From assembly GCF_019977735.1 (NCBI RefSeq), contig NZ_AP025018.1, positions 11,226,580-11,290,579 on the forward strand: DNA of 64,000 bases. The letters run 5' to 3'. The notes under the pieces were generated by a model. It saw only the letters and a list, made by a program, of their open reading frames with translations. It was not told the origin of the DNA and did no database searches. A program made the position numbers and the translations under genes. Positions within the stretch are counted from its first letter, which is position 1; the number at the start of each line of letters is the position of its first letter. Source of the stretch: Calothrix sp. PCC 7716. Its GTDB lineage: Bacteria; Cyanobacteriota; Cyanobacteriia; Cyanobacteriales; Nostocaceae. Shown here piece by piece: positions 35,880 through 44,709 of this stretch.

Positions 35880-36904
35880 AACTTGGACAATGGATAGGAT
35901 TATTTTCGCTTATCGCTTCACTTTACATACTCTGGCAAATTCGCGAGTTACTATTATTATTTTTCACTGCTGTAGTTCTAGCAGTAGCTATTAATCAGCT
36001 AGTTCGGCGCCTAACTCAGTTTGGTATAAAGCGTATATGGGCAGTATGGTTAAGTTTATTTATAGTAATAACACTGTTGACAGGTGTTTTATTTTTAATT
36101 TTACCCCAATTTTTCCGCCAGTTTCGTGAATTATTATTGCTTTTACCAACAGGAGCAAACCAAATTCAACAAAGTCTCAATTGGTTAGAGCAGCGACTAA
36201 ATGGATGGGACATAGAAATTCCTGATATAGATGTGTTACTTCGGCAAATTCAGCCTTTAGCCACTAATTTTATAACACAAGCATACACTTTATTTTCAAC
36301 TTCAATTACCGTATTTCTACAATTTTTATTAGTAATAATTTTGACAATAATGTTACTAATTAATCCTCAACCGTATCGCAAAGGTTTTGTAAGGTTTTTT
36401 CCTGGGTTTTATCGCTCACGGGTTGAAGAAATTTTATCAAAGTGTGCAGAAGGTTTGGGAAGTTGGACAATTGGAGCTTTGATTGAAATGTTGTTTATTG
36501 GGCTTCTGAGTGGAATTGGTTTATGGGTTTTAGGAGTTCCATTAGTACTTGCTCATGCCGTTTTAGCTGGGTTACTCAATTTTATTCCTAATATTGGCCC
36601 AACTTTGAGCGCTGTTTTACCTATGACAGTTGCTTTTCTTGATGAGCCTTGGAAAGCAGTTGCTGTGTTAATATTATATATTATTATTCAGAATATTGAA
36701 AGTTACTGGCTAACACCAACAGTTATGGCAAAGCAGGTAGCTTTATTACCAGCGGTCACTTTAACTTCGCAGCTTTTCTTTACCACTTTTTTTGGAGCTT
36801 TAGGATTATTGATGGCATTACCTCTAACAGTAGTTGTTAAAACATGGATAGATGAAAGTTTATTTAAGGATATTCTTGATAGATGGCAACAGGCGCCTTC
36901 ATAA
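35876..36904 (+). CDS. AI-2E family transporter (PerM-like)
   Basis: 342 residues with about seven to eight hydrophobic segments in the AI-2E/PerM layout: AVVLAVAINQLVRRL near the N-terminus, a central soluble stretch (about 90-155), then LLSGIGLWVLGVPLVLAHAVLAGLLNFIPNIGPTLSAVLP, which is the family signature, and IIQNIESYWLTPTVMAKQV. Members export signals or ions such as Na+; the substrate here is unknown. It is translationally coupled to the small membrane protein before it and followed by the DUF389 gene. Confidence 0.9.
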   Translation: MKLGQWIGLFSLIASLYILWQIRELLLLFFTAVVLAVAINQLVRRLTQFGIKRIWAVWLSLFIVITLLTGVLFLILPQFFRQFRELLLLLPTGANQIQQSLNWLEQRLNGWDIEIPDIDVLLRQIQPLATNFITQAYTLFSTSITVFLQFLLVIILTIMLLINPQPYRKGFVRFFPGFYRSRVEEILSKCAEGLGSWTIGALIEMLFIGLLSGIGLWVLGVPLVLAHAVLAGLLNFIPNIGPTLSAVLPMTVAFLDEPWKAVAVLILYIIIQNIESYWLTPTVMAKQVALLPAVTLTSQLFFTTFFGALGLLMALPLTVVVKTWIDESLFKDILDRWQQAPS

Positions 36905-36952
36905 ATAATTTATTATTATAACTACTATATAATATTTTTATTGGAGGAAAAT

Positions 36953-37945
36953 TTGGAAAATAATCTTAGGCAACGCTTCCGTAATTTTAGAATCAAACAA
37001 TTTCAAAAACTTGAACCTCAACAAATACAAAATGAACTGCAAGAGGAATCAACTTTAGATTTATCTTACCTAGCTTTAATTGTTGCCTCGTGCGCCATTG
37101 CGACTTTTGGATTATTATCTAACAGTCCTGCTGTCATTATTGGCGCCATGATTATTGCTCCTTTGATGTTACCAATTCGTGGGTTTGCATTTGGCGCATT
37201 GCAAGGAAATATTGCCTTATTTCGTCAAGCTTTATTTTCTTTGTGTATAGGTATTTTGCTAGCAATTATAATTTCCTGCTGCTTAGGAAAGCTTGTAGGT
37301 CTTCCTACCTATGGTAGTGAAATATTAGCACGTTCTAGACCTAATTTATTAGATTTAGGGATTGCTGTAGCAGCAGGTGCTATTAGCGGATACGCAAAAC
37401 TTGAGCCGAAAGTTTCAGGTAGCTTGGCAGGTACAGCTATTGCTGTTGCTTTAATGCCTCCAATATGTGTAGTAGGTTTAGGATTAGCACACTTAAACTG
37501 GTCGTTAAGTTTGGGAGCAACACTGCTTTTTTTAACTAACTTACTAGGTATTGCACTAGCGTGTATGCTGACATTTTTGCTCGCAGGTTACACATCAATT
37601 AAACGGGCACGAAAACCTCTTTTTTGGACTGTAGCTTTAACAGCAATTCTGTTAATTCCTTTAGGCGTAAGCTTTACTCGACTAATTCTACAGGCACAAT
37701 TAGAAGCTAGTGTACGACGAGCATTATTAAATAATACTGTAACTTTTCAGAGATTACAACTACTTAATAGCGAAACTAACTGGTTAGTAAATCCACCAGT
37801 AATCCGCTTAAGTGTGCGAGCAAAAGAACCTGTAACTCCTAGACAAGTAGAATTACTAGAAGAATTTATTGCAAAACAAATGGGACAGCCTTTTATTTTA
37901 GTTTTTGAAGTTGGTCAAATTGAAGAAGTAAGAAGTTCTAATTAA
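36953..37945 (+). CDS. DUF389 family membrane protein
   Basis: About 330 residues. The core matches DUF389: SYLALIVASCAIATFGLLSNSPAVIIGAMIIAPLMLPIRG-type first helices (motifs NSPAVIIGAMIIAPLM), AAGAISGYAKLEP and GTAIAVALMPPICVVGLGL, five to six helices, then a C-terminal soluble domain (about 235-330). GGAGG at 36943-36947 places the start at the TTG at 36953 rather than at the TTG at 36941, which overlaps the ribosome site. It is 48 bp after the AI-2E-type gene, probably one operon. Function unknown. Confidence 0.87.
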   Translation: MENNLRQRFRNFRIKQFQKLEPQQIQNELQEESTLDLSYLALIVASCAIATFGLLSNSPAVIIGAMIIAPLMLPIRGFAFGALQGNIALFRQALFSLCIGILLAIIISCCLGKLVGLPTYGSEILARSRPNLLDLGIAVAAGAISGYAKLEPKVSGSLAGTAIAVALMPPICVVGLGLAHLNWSLSLGATLLFLTNLLGIALACMLTFLLAGYTSIKRARKPLFWTVALTAILLIPLGVSFTRLILQAQLEASVRRALLNNTVTFQRLQLLNSETNWLVNPPVIRLSVRAKEPVTPRQVELLEEFIAKQMGQPFILVFEVGQIEEVRSSN

Positions 37946-37970
37946 CTAGCTTTTTGATTGACAACCTTAC

Positions 37971-38014
37971 AAAATTAATGACATGAACCACTAGTGGTTT
38001 ATATCATTAATTTT
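37971..38014 (+). terminator. Long hairpin after DUF389 gene
   Basis: AAAATTAATGACATGAACCA (37971 on) pairs with TGGTTTATATCATTAATTTT (ending 38014), about 19 of 21 positions, loop around CTAG. It ends in TTTT and could stop transcription from either side. Confidence 0.5.
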
Positions 38015-38036
38015 GGGTTGTTACTACAGATTTTGA

Positions 38037-38115
38037 TCCCCCCTAGCCCCCCTTGATAAGGGGGGAAAATAGTCATTCTTAGCCCCCCTTATTAAGGGGG
38101 GTTGGGGGGATTTGA
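38037..38115. repeat. CCCCCCTTNATAAGGGGGG-type double repeat
   Basis: Two palindromes (CCCCCCTTGATAAGGGGGG and CCCCCCTTATTAAGGGGGG) bracketed by CCCCCCTAG and GTTGGGGGG. The same arrangement is at 46128-46206. Common in Nostocales genomes. Confidence 0.8.
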
Positions 38116-38194
38116 TTTTCCAACTCACCAAAACTTATGACACAAACCACTAGATCTTAATGAAGAATGAAATTGTTAAGGTGCGCGAGTTAAT

Positions 38195-39082
38195 TTACTC
38201 TTCCACTACTTGTTGCTTACGCTTACGAAGTGAACTTACACCAAAGGCGCCCAAAGCAAATAAACCAATAACAGCAGTAGGTTCTGGAACAGATTTCGCA
38301 ACACTAGTATACTTGATATCACCAATACCAATACCGTGGTTGTCCGGATTTGCTTTAGCAAGACTACCTTCTGTGAAGATTAACTCAAACCGATCAATTG
38401 CACTACCAAAAGACACTAGAATATCGCCACTATTGCTATCATTACCCACAGATCGAACACCATCAAGGGTATAAGCATCAATTCGACTGACACTATTTGG
38501 TAATGTATTGCTTCCATTCGGTGTTCGGAAAATCGGGTTAACTAATTCATTCCCCAAAAACCCTCTCAGTATTACCCTATCTTGCCAGTTAGTACCAGAA
38601 ATATCTATGTCGTGCAAAGCAAAAGAAACACCTTCTAAAGCTCCACCAAAGCCATTGAACCTAGTAGTCATATTTAAGGCGTTGTCAAATTTCTGACCAA
38701 ATGCCGTGCCAGCAGGAACTGTTAATTTGGGATTTTTGTCTAGGTCTATTTGAACGTGTAAAGTTCTATCATTATTTGGATTGCTTCCATTAAGAACATT
38801 ATTAATTGCAGGTGTTAAACCACTGTTACCATGTGCCGTGAATTTAGCTCCATTTCCAAGTAAAAATCCAAAATCAACCTGTCCGGCACCTGCGCTAATA
38901 GTGCGGTTGAAGCTACTGTTTGAGGTTATAGTACTCCATTGTTGTTGTCGAGCAATTGCTTCCCAGTCAATTAAGGTTTTTTCAGTGCTTCCTGTATTCG
39001 CTTGAGCAGCTGTTGGAGCTAGTGATGCTCCTATCACTGCTAAGACACATCCTAACTTGGTAACTAAGCTTTTACTAAACAT
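38195..39082 (-). CDS. PEP-CTERM exported protein
   Basis: 295 residues: an N-terminal signal peptide ending AQA near residue 28, a beta-rich middle with FNGFGGALEGVSFALHDIDI and DSNSGDILVSFGSAIDRFELIF, and a C-terminal VPEPTAVIGLFALGAFGVSS then RKRKQQ. That is a PEP-CTERM sorting signal (VPEP, helix, basic tail) for exosortase-type export to the surface or matrix. No enzymatic motif is seen. It fits with the exopolysaccharide genes downstream, since PEP-CTERM proteins often accompany EPS production. Confidence 0.85.
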   Translation of the reverse strand: MFSKSLVTKLGCVLAVIGASLAPTAAQANTGSTEKTLIDWEAIARQQQWSTITSNSSFNRTISAGAGQVDFGFLLGNGAKFTAHGNSGLTPAINNVLNGSNPNNDRTLHVQIDLDKNPKLTVPAGTAFGQKFDNALNMTTRFNGFGGALEGVSFALHDIDISGTNWQDRVILRGFLGNELVNPIFRTPNGSNTLPNSVSRIDAYTLDGVRSVGNDSNSGDILVSFGSAIDRFELIFTEGSLAKANPDNHGIGIGDIKYTSVAKSVPEPTAVIGLFALGAFGVSSLRKRKQQVVEE

Positions 39083-39317
39083 CGTTTGAAACCCCTTAAA
39101 TTGTTGTATTTATGAGATTTCATCTTGCCATACAGCTTTTCTAAATGCCTAGACTATTTACAGTATCTTATAAAACTCAGTATACACGTTCCGTAACATA
39201 AATACTGATGTAAATAAATACACGTATGTACTTTGCATTTGCATTTGCATTAAATAATCGTTAATAGATGCAGGCATATTCACAAGCTAACAGGCGCCAA
39301 TAGAACAGGTTCTGCAA

Positions 39318-40793
39318 TTACAATGTGAACAAACCCGTTTTTACAAAAGGGCGCCGACGATTAGCATCTTGTTCAAGCGTTGCATCATTTGAGGCAACTA
39401 AAGGTATAACAATAGTAAACGTTGAGCCATATCCGACACTGCTCGAAAGTTCAACTTTTCCACCATGAGCAACGGCAATGGCATTTACAATTGAAAGTCC
39501 TAAACCATGTCCTTCAAAGCTTTGGTCTTGTTTTGTCGCACGCGCGAAGCGGTCAAAAATTCGCTTTTGGTTCTCTGGTGCAATTCCTTCGCCAGTATCA
39601 CTGACCCAAATATAAGCAAAATCGCCTTTTACAGAAGAACCAAGTGTAATAGTATCATGCAAAGTAGTATGACGAACTGCATTTTGCACCAAATTCATTA
39701 CAGCTTGCGTCAAACGTTGTCTATCTACTGTTATTGGACTTAACCCCTTAGACTCTAACTTCCAGTTACGGTTGGCAAAACTGCGTGCTTTGAGAAAAAT
39801 TTCCTCGGTTAACCAATCTAATTCTTCTGGTTTTAATTTCAAAAAATCCGGACGTTCGGTTTTTGCTAGCAATAATAAATCATTAACTAACCTATTCATC
39901 CTGTCGAGTTCGTCCATTACTAGTGCCATAGTTTCTGGCTGTTTTTCAGGGCAAAACTCTAACATCTCCAAATGCCCTTGAATAATTGTAATGGGGGTGC
40001 GTAGCTCGTGGCTAACATCATTGAGGAATTTTTGCTGACTATCGAATGCAAATTGCAATCTATCGAGCATTTCATTGAGCGTAGTTGTGAGTTCGGCAAT
40101 TTCATCTGAACCTTGCACGGGGATACGCAGCGTCATATCCGATTCGCTGATTGAATGTGCTGTTTCTGTAACTAGTCGCAATGGATATAATACTTTACCT
40201 GTAGTTACCCATGCCACAATAAAGAATATAACTAGCACAACGATAGTTACCTGCATTACTAAAACAATTGCACTAGTACCCGCTTGATAATCTGCCGAAG
40301 AATCATTAATGGCAATGACGGTTCCTTTCTTATCGTTTGCAGTAACCGACTGTCCAGCATATCTAATTCGAGAAGGAGCTACGTAAACCTTACCTCGTTT
40401 AAACTCACCTTCAATGCGCCAAGAATGTATTAACTGTGGTAGTTTCTCTTGAATGTCTCTAGGAAGTTCAGGTTTAGTCAGATATACCTGGTCATTTAAA
40501 AGCGTTACAACATATTCGTTGCGTATAGGCGCATAATTGGCTAAAAATTTATCTAAAAGCTGAGGAGTAGTAGTATATGTATATTTACCTGACATGAGCT
40601 TAAACCGCTCAATTTCCTTGATAATCGATGCATCAGCTTTGGCTTTCAAGCTATCGCAGTATATTTGACGAGTTACTTGCAGCGATACCATTACAGTACA
40701 AGCAGTTAAGAAAAAATACCATACTAAAAGACGCATCCGCACACCCATACGGGTTTTACGCCATAGTAGAGGATAGTTAAGTTGAGCTTTCAT
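39318..40793 (-). CDS. Sensor histidine kinase, orphan
   Basis: About 491 residues: two membrane segments (about 25-45 and 165-190) enclosing a periplasmic domain of 120 residues, HAMP (LRLVTETAHSISESDM...IPVQGSDEIAELTTTLNEM), HisKA with His in FLNDVSHELRTPITIIQGHL, and an ATPase domain with NLVQNAVRHT, VSDTGEGIAPENQKRIFDRF and GHGLGLSIVNAI. This is the EnvZ/PhoR-like class. No response regulator gene adjoins. The ATG at 40793 (MKAQLNYP) is preferred over one 27 bp upstream, but both are possible. Confidence 0.92.
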   Translation of the reverse strand: MKAQLNYPLLWRKTRMGVRMRLLVWYFFLTACTVMVSLQVTRQIYCDSLKAKADASIIKEIERFKLMSGKYTYTTTPQLLDKFLANYAPIRNEYVVTLLNDQVYLTKPELPRDIQEKLPQLIHSWRIEGEFKRGKVYVAPSRIRYAGQSVTANDKKGTVIAINDSSADYQAGTSAIVLVMQVTIVVLVIFFIVAWVTTGKVLYPLRLVTETAHSISESDMTLRIPVQGSDEIAELTTTLNEMLDRLQFAFDSQQKFLNDVSHELRTPITIIQGHLEMLEFCPEKQPETMALVMDELDRMNRLVNDLLLLAKTERPDFLKLKPEELDWLTEEIFLKARSFANRNWKLESKGLSPITVDRQRLTQAVMNLVQNAVRHTTLHDTITLGSSVKGDFAYIWVSDTGEGIAPENQKRIFDRFARATKQDQSFEGHGLGLSIVNAIAVAHGGKVELSSSVGYGSTFTIVIPLVASNDATLEQDANRRRPFVKTGLFTL

Positions 40794-40925
40794 ATTTAAA
40801 TTTCTTATAAATGATTTCATCTCACTAAGTATCCTTAAGGGTCATTAACTTATAGTGAATCATCTATGAAAAAAATTTTACAATTCTAAAATAAATTTTT
40901 TTAAATAGTACGTTAGTTTTATGTA

Positions 40926-40953
40926 GGACAGGCAAGGATGCCTATCCCACAAG
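40926..40953. repeat. Interspersed palindrome (GGCAAGGATGCC type)
   Basis: GGACAGGCAAGGATGCCTAT followed by CCCACAAG, in the spacer before the PIG-L gene. Related to copies at 8499, 41835, 49555 and 51921. Confidence 0.75.
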
Positions 40954-41069
40954 AGTAAATGGGAAAGTTTACTATAAAGTTTATGTTTACCACATAAACT
41001 TTATAGATAATTGGCGAGTGTTGAGCCATAACATAATAAATACTTGTTTTACTGTTGGCTTTCAAAAGC

Positions 41070-41825
41070 ATGAATAAAATAGTTCCAGTAAGAGTACGTG
41101 AGCGCTTGCAAGAAATTCAATATAGTTTGATTCAAGAGTGGATTATAAATAAAGGAAGTCAACCTCTAAATTTAAGTCATAATTCGGCGATGGTATTTGC
41201 TCCGCACCAAGATGATGAAACTTTTGGCTGTGGTGGTATGATTGCTCTAAAACGTCAGCAAGAAATTCCTGTGCATGTAGTTTTTATTACAGACGGGCAA
41301 AGTGGTGTAAATGATTTAACAAATAAAAATAACACTATTCAGGTTCGTAAACAAGAAGCTGCCAAAGCGTTAGAGGTTTTAGGTGTTGATAATTCTTATA
41401 CTCACTTTTTAGATAAGCGAGATGGAGCTTTACAAAAGTTAACAGATGAACAAAAACAGCTAACCATTGCTCAAATAGTTGAGTTATTAAAGTTATATCA
41501 ACCACAAGAAGTTTATGTTCCTTATCGTTTAGATTGCCATCCAGACCATGAAGCGACTTTTGATTTAGTTATGTTAGCCATTAAAGAGTCGCAATTACAA
41601 GTCAAATTGCTGCAATATCCAATTTGGGTGTTTTGGGATAAACCATTTTTTCAAGTATTTAAGGCGCCGGAAGTTAAGAGAGCTTATCGTTTATCGATTG
41701 CATCGGTTAAAGATAAGAAAAGCAGAGCTATTGCAGCTTATCCTTCTCAGTTAGAGTTTCTGTGTAGTGGATTTATTAAACGTTTCTTTGGAAATAATGA
41801 AATATTTTTCCCAATAGATATATAA
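41070..41825 (+). CDS. PIG-L/LmbE-family deacetylase
   Basis: 251 residues with the zinc-site motif AMVFAPHQDDETFGCGGM, the later PYRLDCHPDHEATFDL holding the third ligand His, and a typical Rossmann-like layout. Such enzymes deacetylate N-acetylglucosaminyl groups. Its position convergent with the exopolysaccharide locus suggests sugar or glycolipid modification, but this is context only. The ATG at 41070 is chosen over a TTG at 41055; no strong ribosome site is seen. A GGCGCC sits inside the coding region near 41664. Confidence 0.87.
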   Translation: MNKIVPVRVRERLQEIQYSLIQEWIINKGSQPLNLSHNSAMVFAPHQDDETFGCGGMIALKRQQEIPVHVVFITDGQSGVNDLTNKNNTIQVRKQEAAKALEVLGVDNSYTHFLDKRDGALQKLTDEQKQLTIAQIVELLKLYQPQEVYVPYRLDCHPDHEATFDLVMLAIKESQLQVKLLQYPIWVFWDKPFFQVFKAPEVKRAYRLSIASVKDKKSRAIAAYPSQLEFLCSGFIKRFFGNNEIFFPIDI

Positions 41826-41834
41826 GGGAATAAT

Positions 41835-41863
41835 GGAACGGGCAAGGATGCCCATTCCACAAG
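41835..41863. repeat. Interspersed palindrome (GGGCAAGGATGCCC type)
   Basis: GGAACGGGCAAGGATGCCCA followed by TTCCACAAG, between the converging PIG-L and acyltransferase genes. Could act as a bidirectional terminator hairpin. Confidence 0.75.
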
Positions 41864-41878
41864 ATAATTTATGTATTT

Positions 41879-42469
41879 CTATGCGAACATCGCAAGTTTT
41901 TTTCTTGAATCATCTGAATCAGTAAAGTGTTTGACAATTTGTTGAGGATTTCCAATTACAACAACATTGGCAGGTACAGATTTACGAATAATGCTTCCTA
42001 AACCAACTACGCTGTTTTCTCCAATCTGTACACCCTTCATTATCGTTGCTCTGGCGCCTATCCATACATTTTTTTCTATTGTAATAGGCGCCGATACTTT
42101 TGCTCCAGGTGGGCTATGACGTAGTTGTGGGTCTAGGTTATGATAATCACTATCAGCAAGGAAGCAATCTGAAATTAAACATTCATCTCCAATAGTAATT
42201 AACTTTTCACAACCAATACAGGCGCCGTTGATGGATACGTTTTGACCGATAATCAGTTCTCCGTCACCATATATATCTACATATTTACCCAGACGACTAC
42301 CAGCACCAATGGTAACTTTGACATTTTTAGAAAGTTTTAGCGAACCTTTAATAGCAACTCCTGGAGCTATTTTGAGGTTTTTATATCGTAGCTGGTAAAG
42401 GCGCCGTTTTATTTCAAAATATATTTGAGCGCAATGTTTTAAAAATGGATTATTTAGGGTTTGCTGCAT
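41879..42469 (-). CDS. Left-handed beta-helix (hexapeptide) acyltransferase
   Basis: 196 residues of hexapeptide repeats ([LIV]-G-x4): VKVTIGAGSRLGKYVDI, ELIIGQNVSINGACIG, ITIEKNVWIGARATIMKGVQIGENSVVGLGSII. The catalytic-type His lies in CFLADSDYHNLDP. It resembles WbbJ/NodL-type O-acetyltransferases that decorate surface polysaccharide. It is last in the exopolysaccharide run, 37 bp after the Wzc gene. A GGCGCC density of four in this short gene is notable. Confidence 0.87.
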   Translation of the reverse strand: MQQTLNNPFLKHCAQIYFEIKRRLYQLRYKNLKIAPGVAIKGSLKLSKNVKVTIGAGSRLGKYVDIYGDGELIIGQNVSINGACIGCEKLITIGDECLISDCFLADSDYHNLDPQLRHSPPGAKVSAPITIEKNVWIGARATIMKGVQIGENSVVGLGSIIRKSVPANVVVIGNPQQIVKHFTDSDDSRKKLAMFA

Positions 42470-42488
42470 GGTTTATTACATATTGTAT

Positions 42489-42505
42489 GGTGGGCAATGC
42501 CCACC
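42489..42505. repeat. Interspersed palindrome (GGTGGGCAATGCCCACC)
   Basis: A 17-bp palindrome in the 36-bp gap between the acyltransferase and Wzc genes, related to the repeats at 30461 and 35269. Confidence 0.7.
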
Positions 42506-44548
42506 TTACTGTTTTGTTATGGATGTTCCGTGAGTGTAAGAGTAGGGTCGAGAATTAGTTGCGACTCCGTTGACTACTAAGCCTAAAATTTGAGCGTTGT
42601 GTTGAGTTAGTTGAGCGAAGCTTTCGTTTACTGAGTCTCTGTAGCTAGTGTCGGGACGAACTACAAATAGTACGTTACGGATAATGTTGGCAATTAATGG
42701 TGTTTCGCTGGTGAAGCTAACTGGTGCGCTGTCTACAATGATGTAGTCGTATTGATTATTCGCTTCGCAGGTTGCGAGGGTTCTTTCAAAGTTGCCACGT
42801 CTAATGATTTCGACTATCTTTCCTTGTCTTGGTAATGTTGGTAGTAAGTCTAGATTTGGCTGTATTGAAATGCTGTGGTCTTCTGTTGATGTTTGTGTAT
42901 AACCTAAACGACGAGAAAGTGCTGCAGTACGAAAATCTGCATCTACTAACAATACTTTGAAGCCTAAATCGACTAAGGCATTTGCGAGTCCTATGGCAAC
43001 AGTGGTTTTGCCTTCTCCCATGATGGCGCTAGTGACTAACAAACGCCGATTTTCTAATGTTTGTAGGCTAATTGCAGATGCTAATCGTTGGAATTCTACT
43101 TCGGTTTCAATAGCTAATTCCGAGATTACACCAGGGTGTTTGATACGAGGAATACGTTCTACTATGGCAAATTTTTGCTCTTGTAAATCTTTGGCACTTA
43201 GTAGAGGGTTGCGACTTTCGAGGAACAAAACTAAGGCAATACTACCTATGACAGAAGCTAATAAGGCATTTATTGCCATTAAGAATAACTTCGGACTGAT
43301 AGGTTTGGAGTTAACTCTGGGTGGGTCTAGTACTTGTACATTTGGATAAGCGTCAAATGCATCTACACTTTTTTGCTGCACCTGGGCAACTAGACCTTTA
43401 TATATACCTTCTGCGACATCAAGCTGTCGTTGAAGTTCTAACAACTGTGCTTGTTTTGCTGGTAGAGAATTTAAATATCGTTGAAGTTCGGTAATCTGCT
43501 TCTCTAGTTGTTGCGCTTGTTGAAATTGTGCTTCGGCTTCGCTCTCTGATAGTAACTGCTGTTGAATTAATACAGCACGTCCTTGGGAGTCTGTTGCAAT
43601 TGTTGGGTCTACTGGTATGTTTCCTGCTACTTGGGTAATATATGCTGCGATTTGGCGCCGTAATGTAGAACGCTGTGCAAGTAAAGTTTGCACCTCTGGA
43701 TGGTTTATGGTAAAAATAGCTTGTTTCTGTACTAGCTTTGCTTCGACTTCTGATAATTCTTTACGTACAGCTTTAAATTCTTGATTTTCACTTAAACTTA
43801 GTGAACGAACAGCAGATGCTGGCGCCATGTTAATGCGTTCAGAAAGGACTTTAGAGCGGCTTGCACTTGCTTGAGCTAAAGATAAAGCTTGTGCCCTAGA
43901 ACCGACTAAAGCATTGATAGTGGTGACAATTCCCTGAGTTTGGGCGTCGTTGTTGACGATGCCTGTAGCTTGCTTAAACCGAGCAATTTTGGTTTGTGCG
44001 TTGCTTAACTTTGCTTTAGCTTGCTCTAACTCTTTGACGTTAAATTTTTGTCGTTCTTTACTGTTACCTTCTCGCAGTTCATCTAAACGCGCTTGATATG
44101 CTTTGATAAGATTTTGTGTGCGTAAGGTGGCTAAATCTGCTTGGGAGCCACTAACTGTTAGTGATAAAACGGTAGATTGTTCCTGTGGTGATACCTGAAA
44201 AAGAGCTTTATACTGCTCAAGATTTTTGAATTTATTTTTTTCTGGGTCAGAGTCTAAAACTTTTTCTAGCAAAGCATCGCTCATTAAGATTGAAATTTGC
44301 ACCTTGAGTGGGTTGAGTTCAGGTGAAAAATCAAGATTGCCATTTTTGAATGTGCCAAGAGTACCTAAGCTAGCGTCTAGATTACTAGTTGTTTTTGGCA
44401 AAATCAACTGTGCTGTAGTAGTCCAAACTGGTTTAGAAGTGCTATATGCTGCAATTGTAGCACTCACAACCAGCGCATTCAGAACAAGCAAAGACTTCCA
44501 ATGTCTAGCCGCAATAGTCACTACTTTCTTCATAAGCGTTGATGTCAA
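42506..44548 (-). CDS. Wzc-type polysaccharide copolymerase with BY-kinase domain
   Basis: 680 residues: an N-terminal Wzz domain with a membrane segment at 18-36 and another near 420-440, enclosing a long coiled coil (about 180-400, including QQAQQLEKQITELQRYLNSL). The cytosolic BY-kinase ATPase has Walker A MGEGKTT (510-516), Walker A' VLLVDADF and Walker B YIIVDSAP. It sets polysaccharide chain length and export by autophosphorylation. The C-terminus SRPYSYTHGTSITKQ has only two tyrosines, fewer than the usual cluster. The upstream gene is the Wzy-like protein, 161 bp away. Confidence 0.92.
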   Translation of the reverse strand: MTSTLMKKVVTIAARHWKSLLVLNALVVSATIAAYSTSKPVWTTTAQLILPKTTSNLDASLGTLGTFKNGNLDFSPELNPLKVQISILMSDALLEKVLDSDPEKNKFKNLEQYKALFQVSPQEQSTVLSLTVSGSQADLATLRTQNLIKAYQARLDELREGNSKERQKFNVKELEQAKAKLSNAQTKIARFKQATGIVNNDAQTQGIVTTINALVGSRAQALSLAQASASRSKVLSERINMAPASAVRSLSLSENQEFKAVRKELSEVEAKLVQKQAIFTINHPEVQTLLAQRSTLRRQIAAYITQVAGNIPVDPTIATDSQGRAVLIQQQLLSESEAEAQFQQAQQLEKQITELQRYLNSLPAKQAQLLELQRQLDVAEGIYKGLVAQVQQKSVDAFDAYPNVQVLDPPRVNSKPISPKLFLMAINALLASVIGSIALVLFLESRNPLLSAKDLQEQKFAIVERIPRIKHPGVISELAIETEVEFQRLASAISLQTLENRRLLVTSAIMGEGKTTVAIGLANALVDLGFKVLLVDADFRTAALSRRLGYTQTSTEDHSISIQPNLDLLPTLPRQGKIVEIIRRGNFERTLATCEANNQYDYIIVDSAPVSFTSETPLIANIIRNVLFVVRPDTSYRDSVNESFAQLTQHNAQILGLVVNGVATNSRPYSYTHGTSITKQ

Positions 44549-44709
44549 ATGCCTTTAAAACAGTGTAATAACTCGATGTTACTAAGAAGCTCAATAAGTA
44601 TCAATTGTCATCTATTTATTATCTTATTGGCATGAGTAAATATACTGTTATCATGCTATTTTAGACTACTTTACCAATAAAATAAATTTCTAATTTTCTG
44701 GTAAAAGCT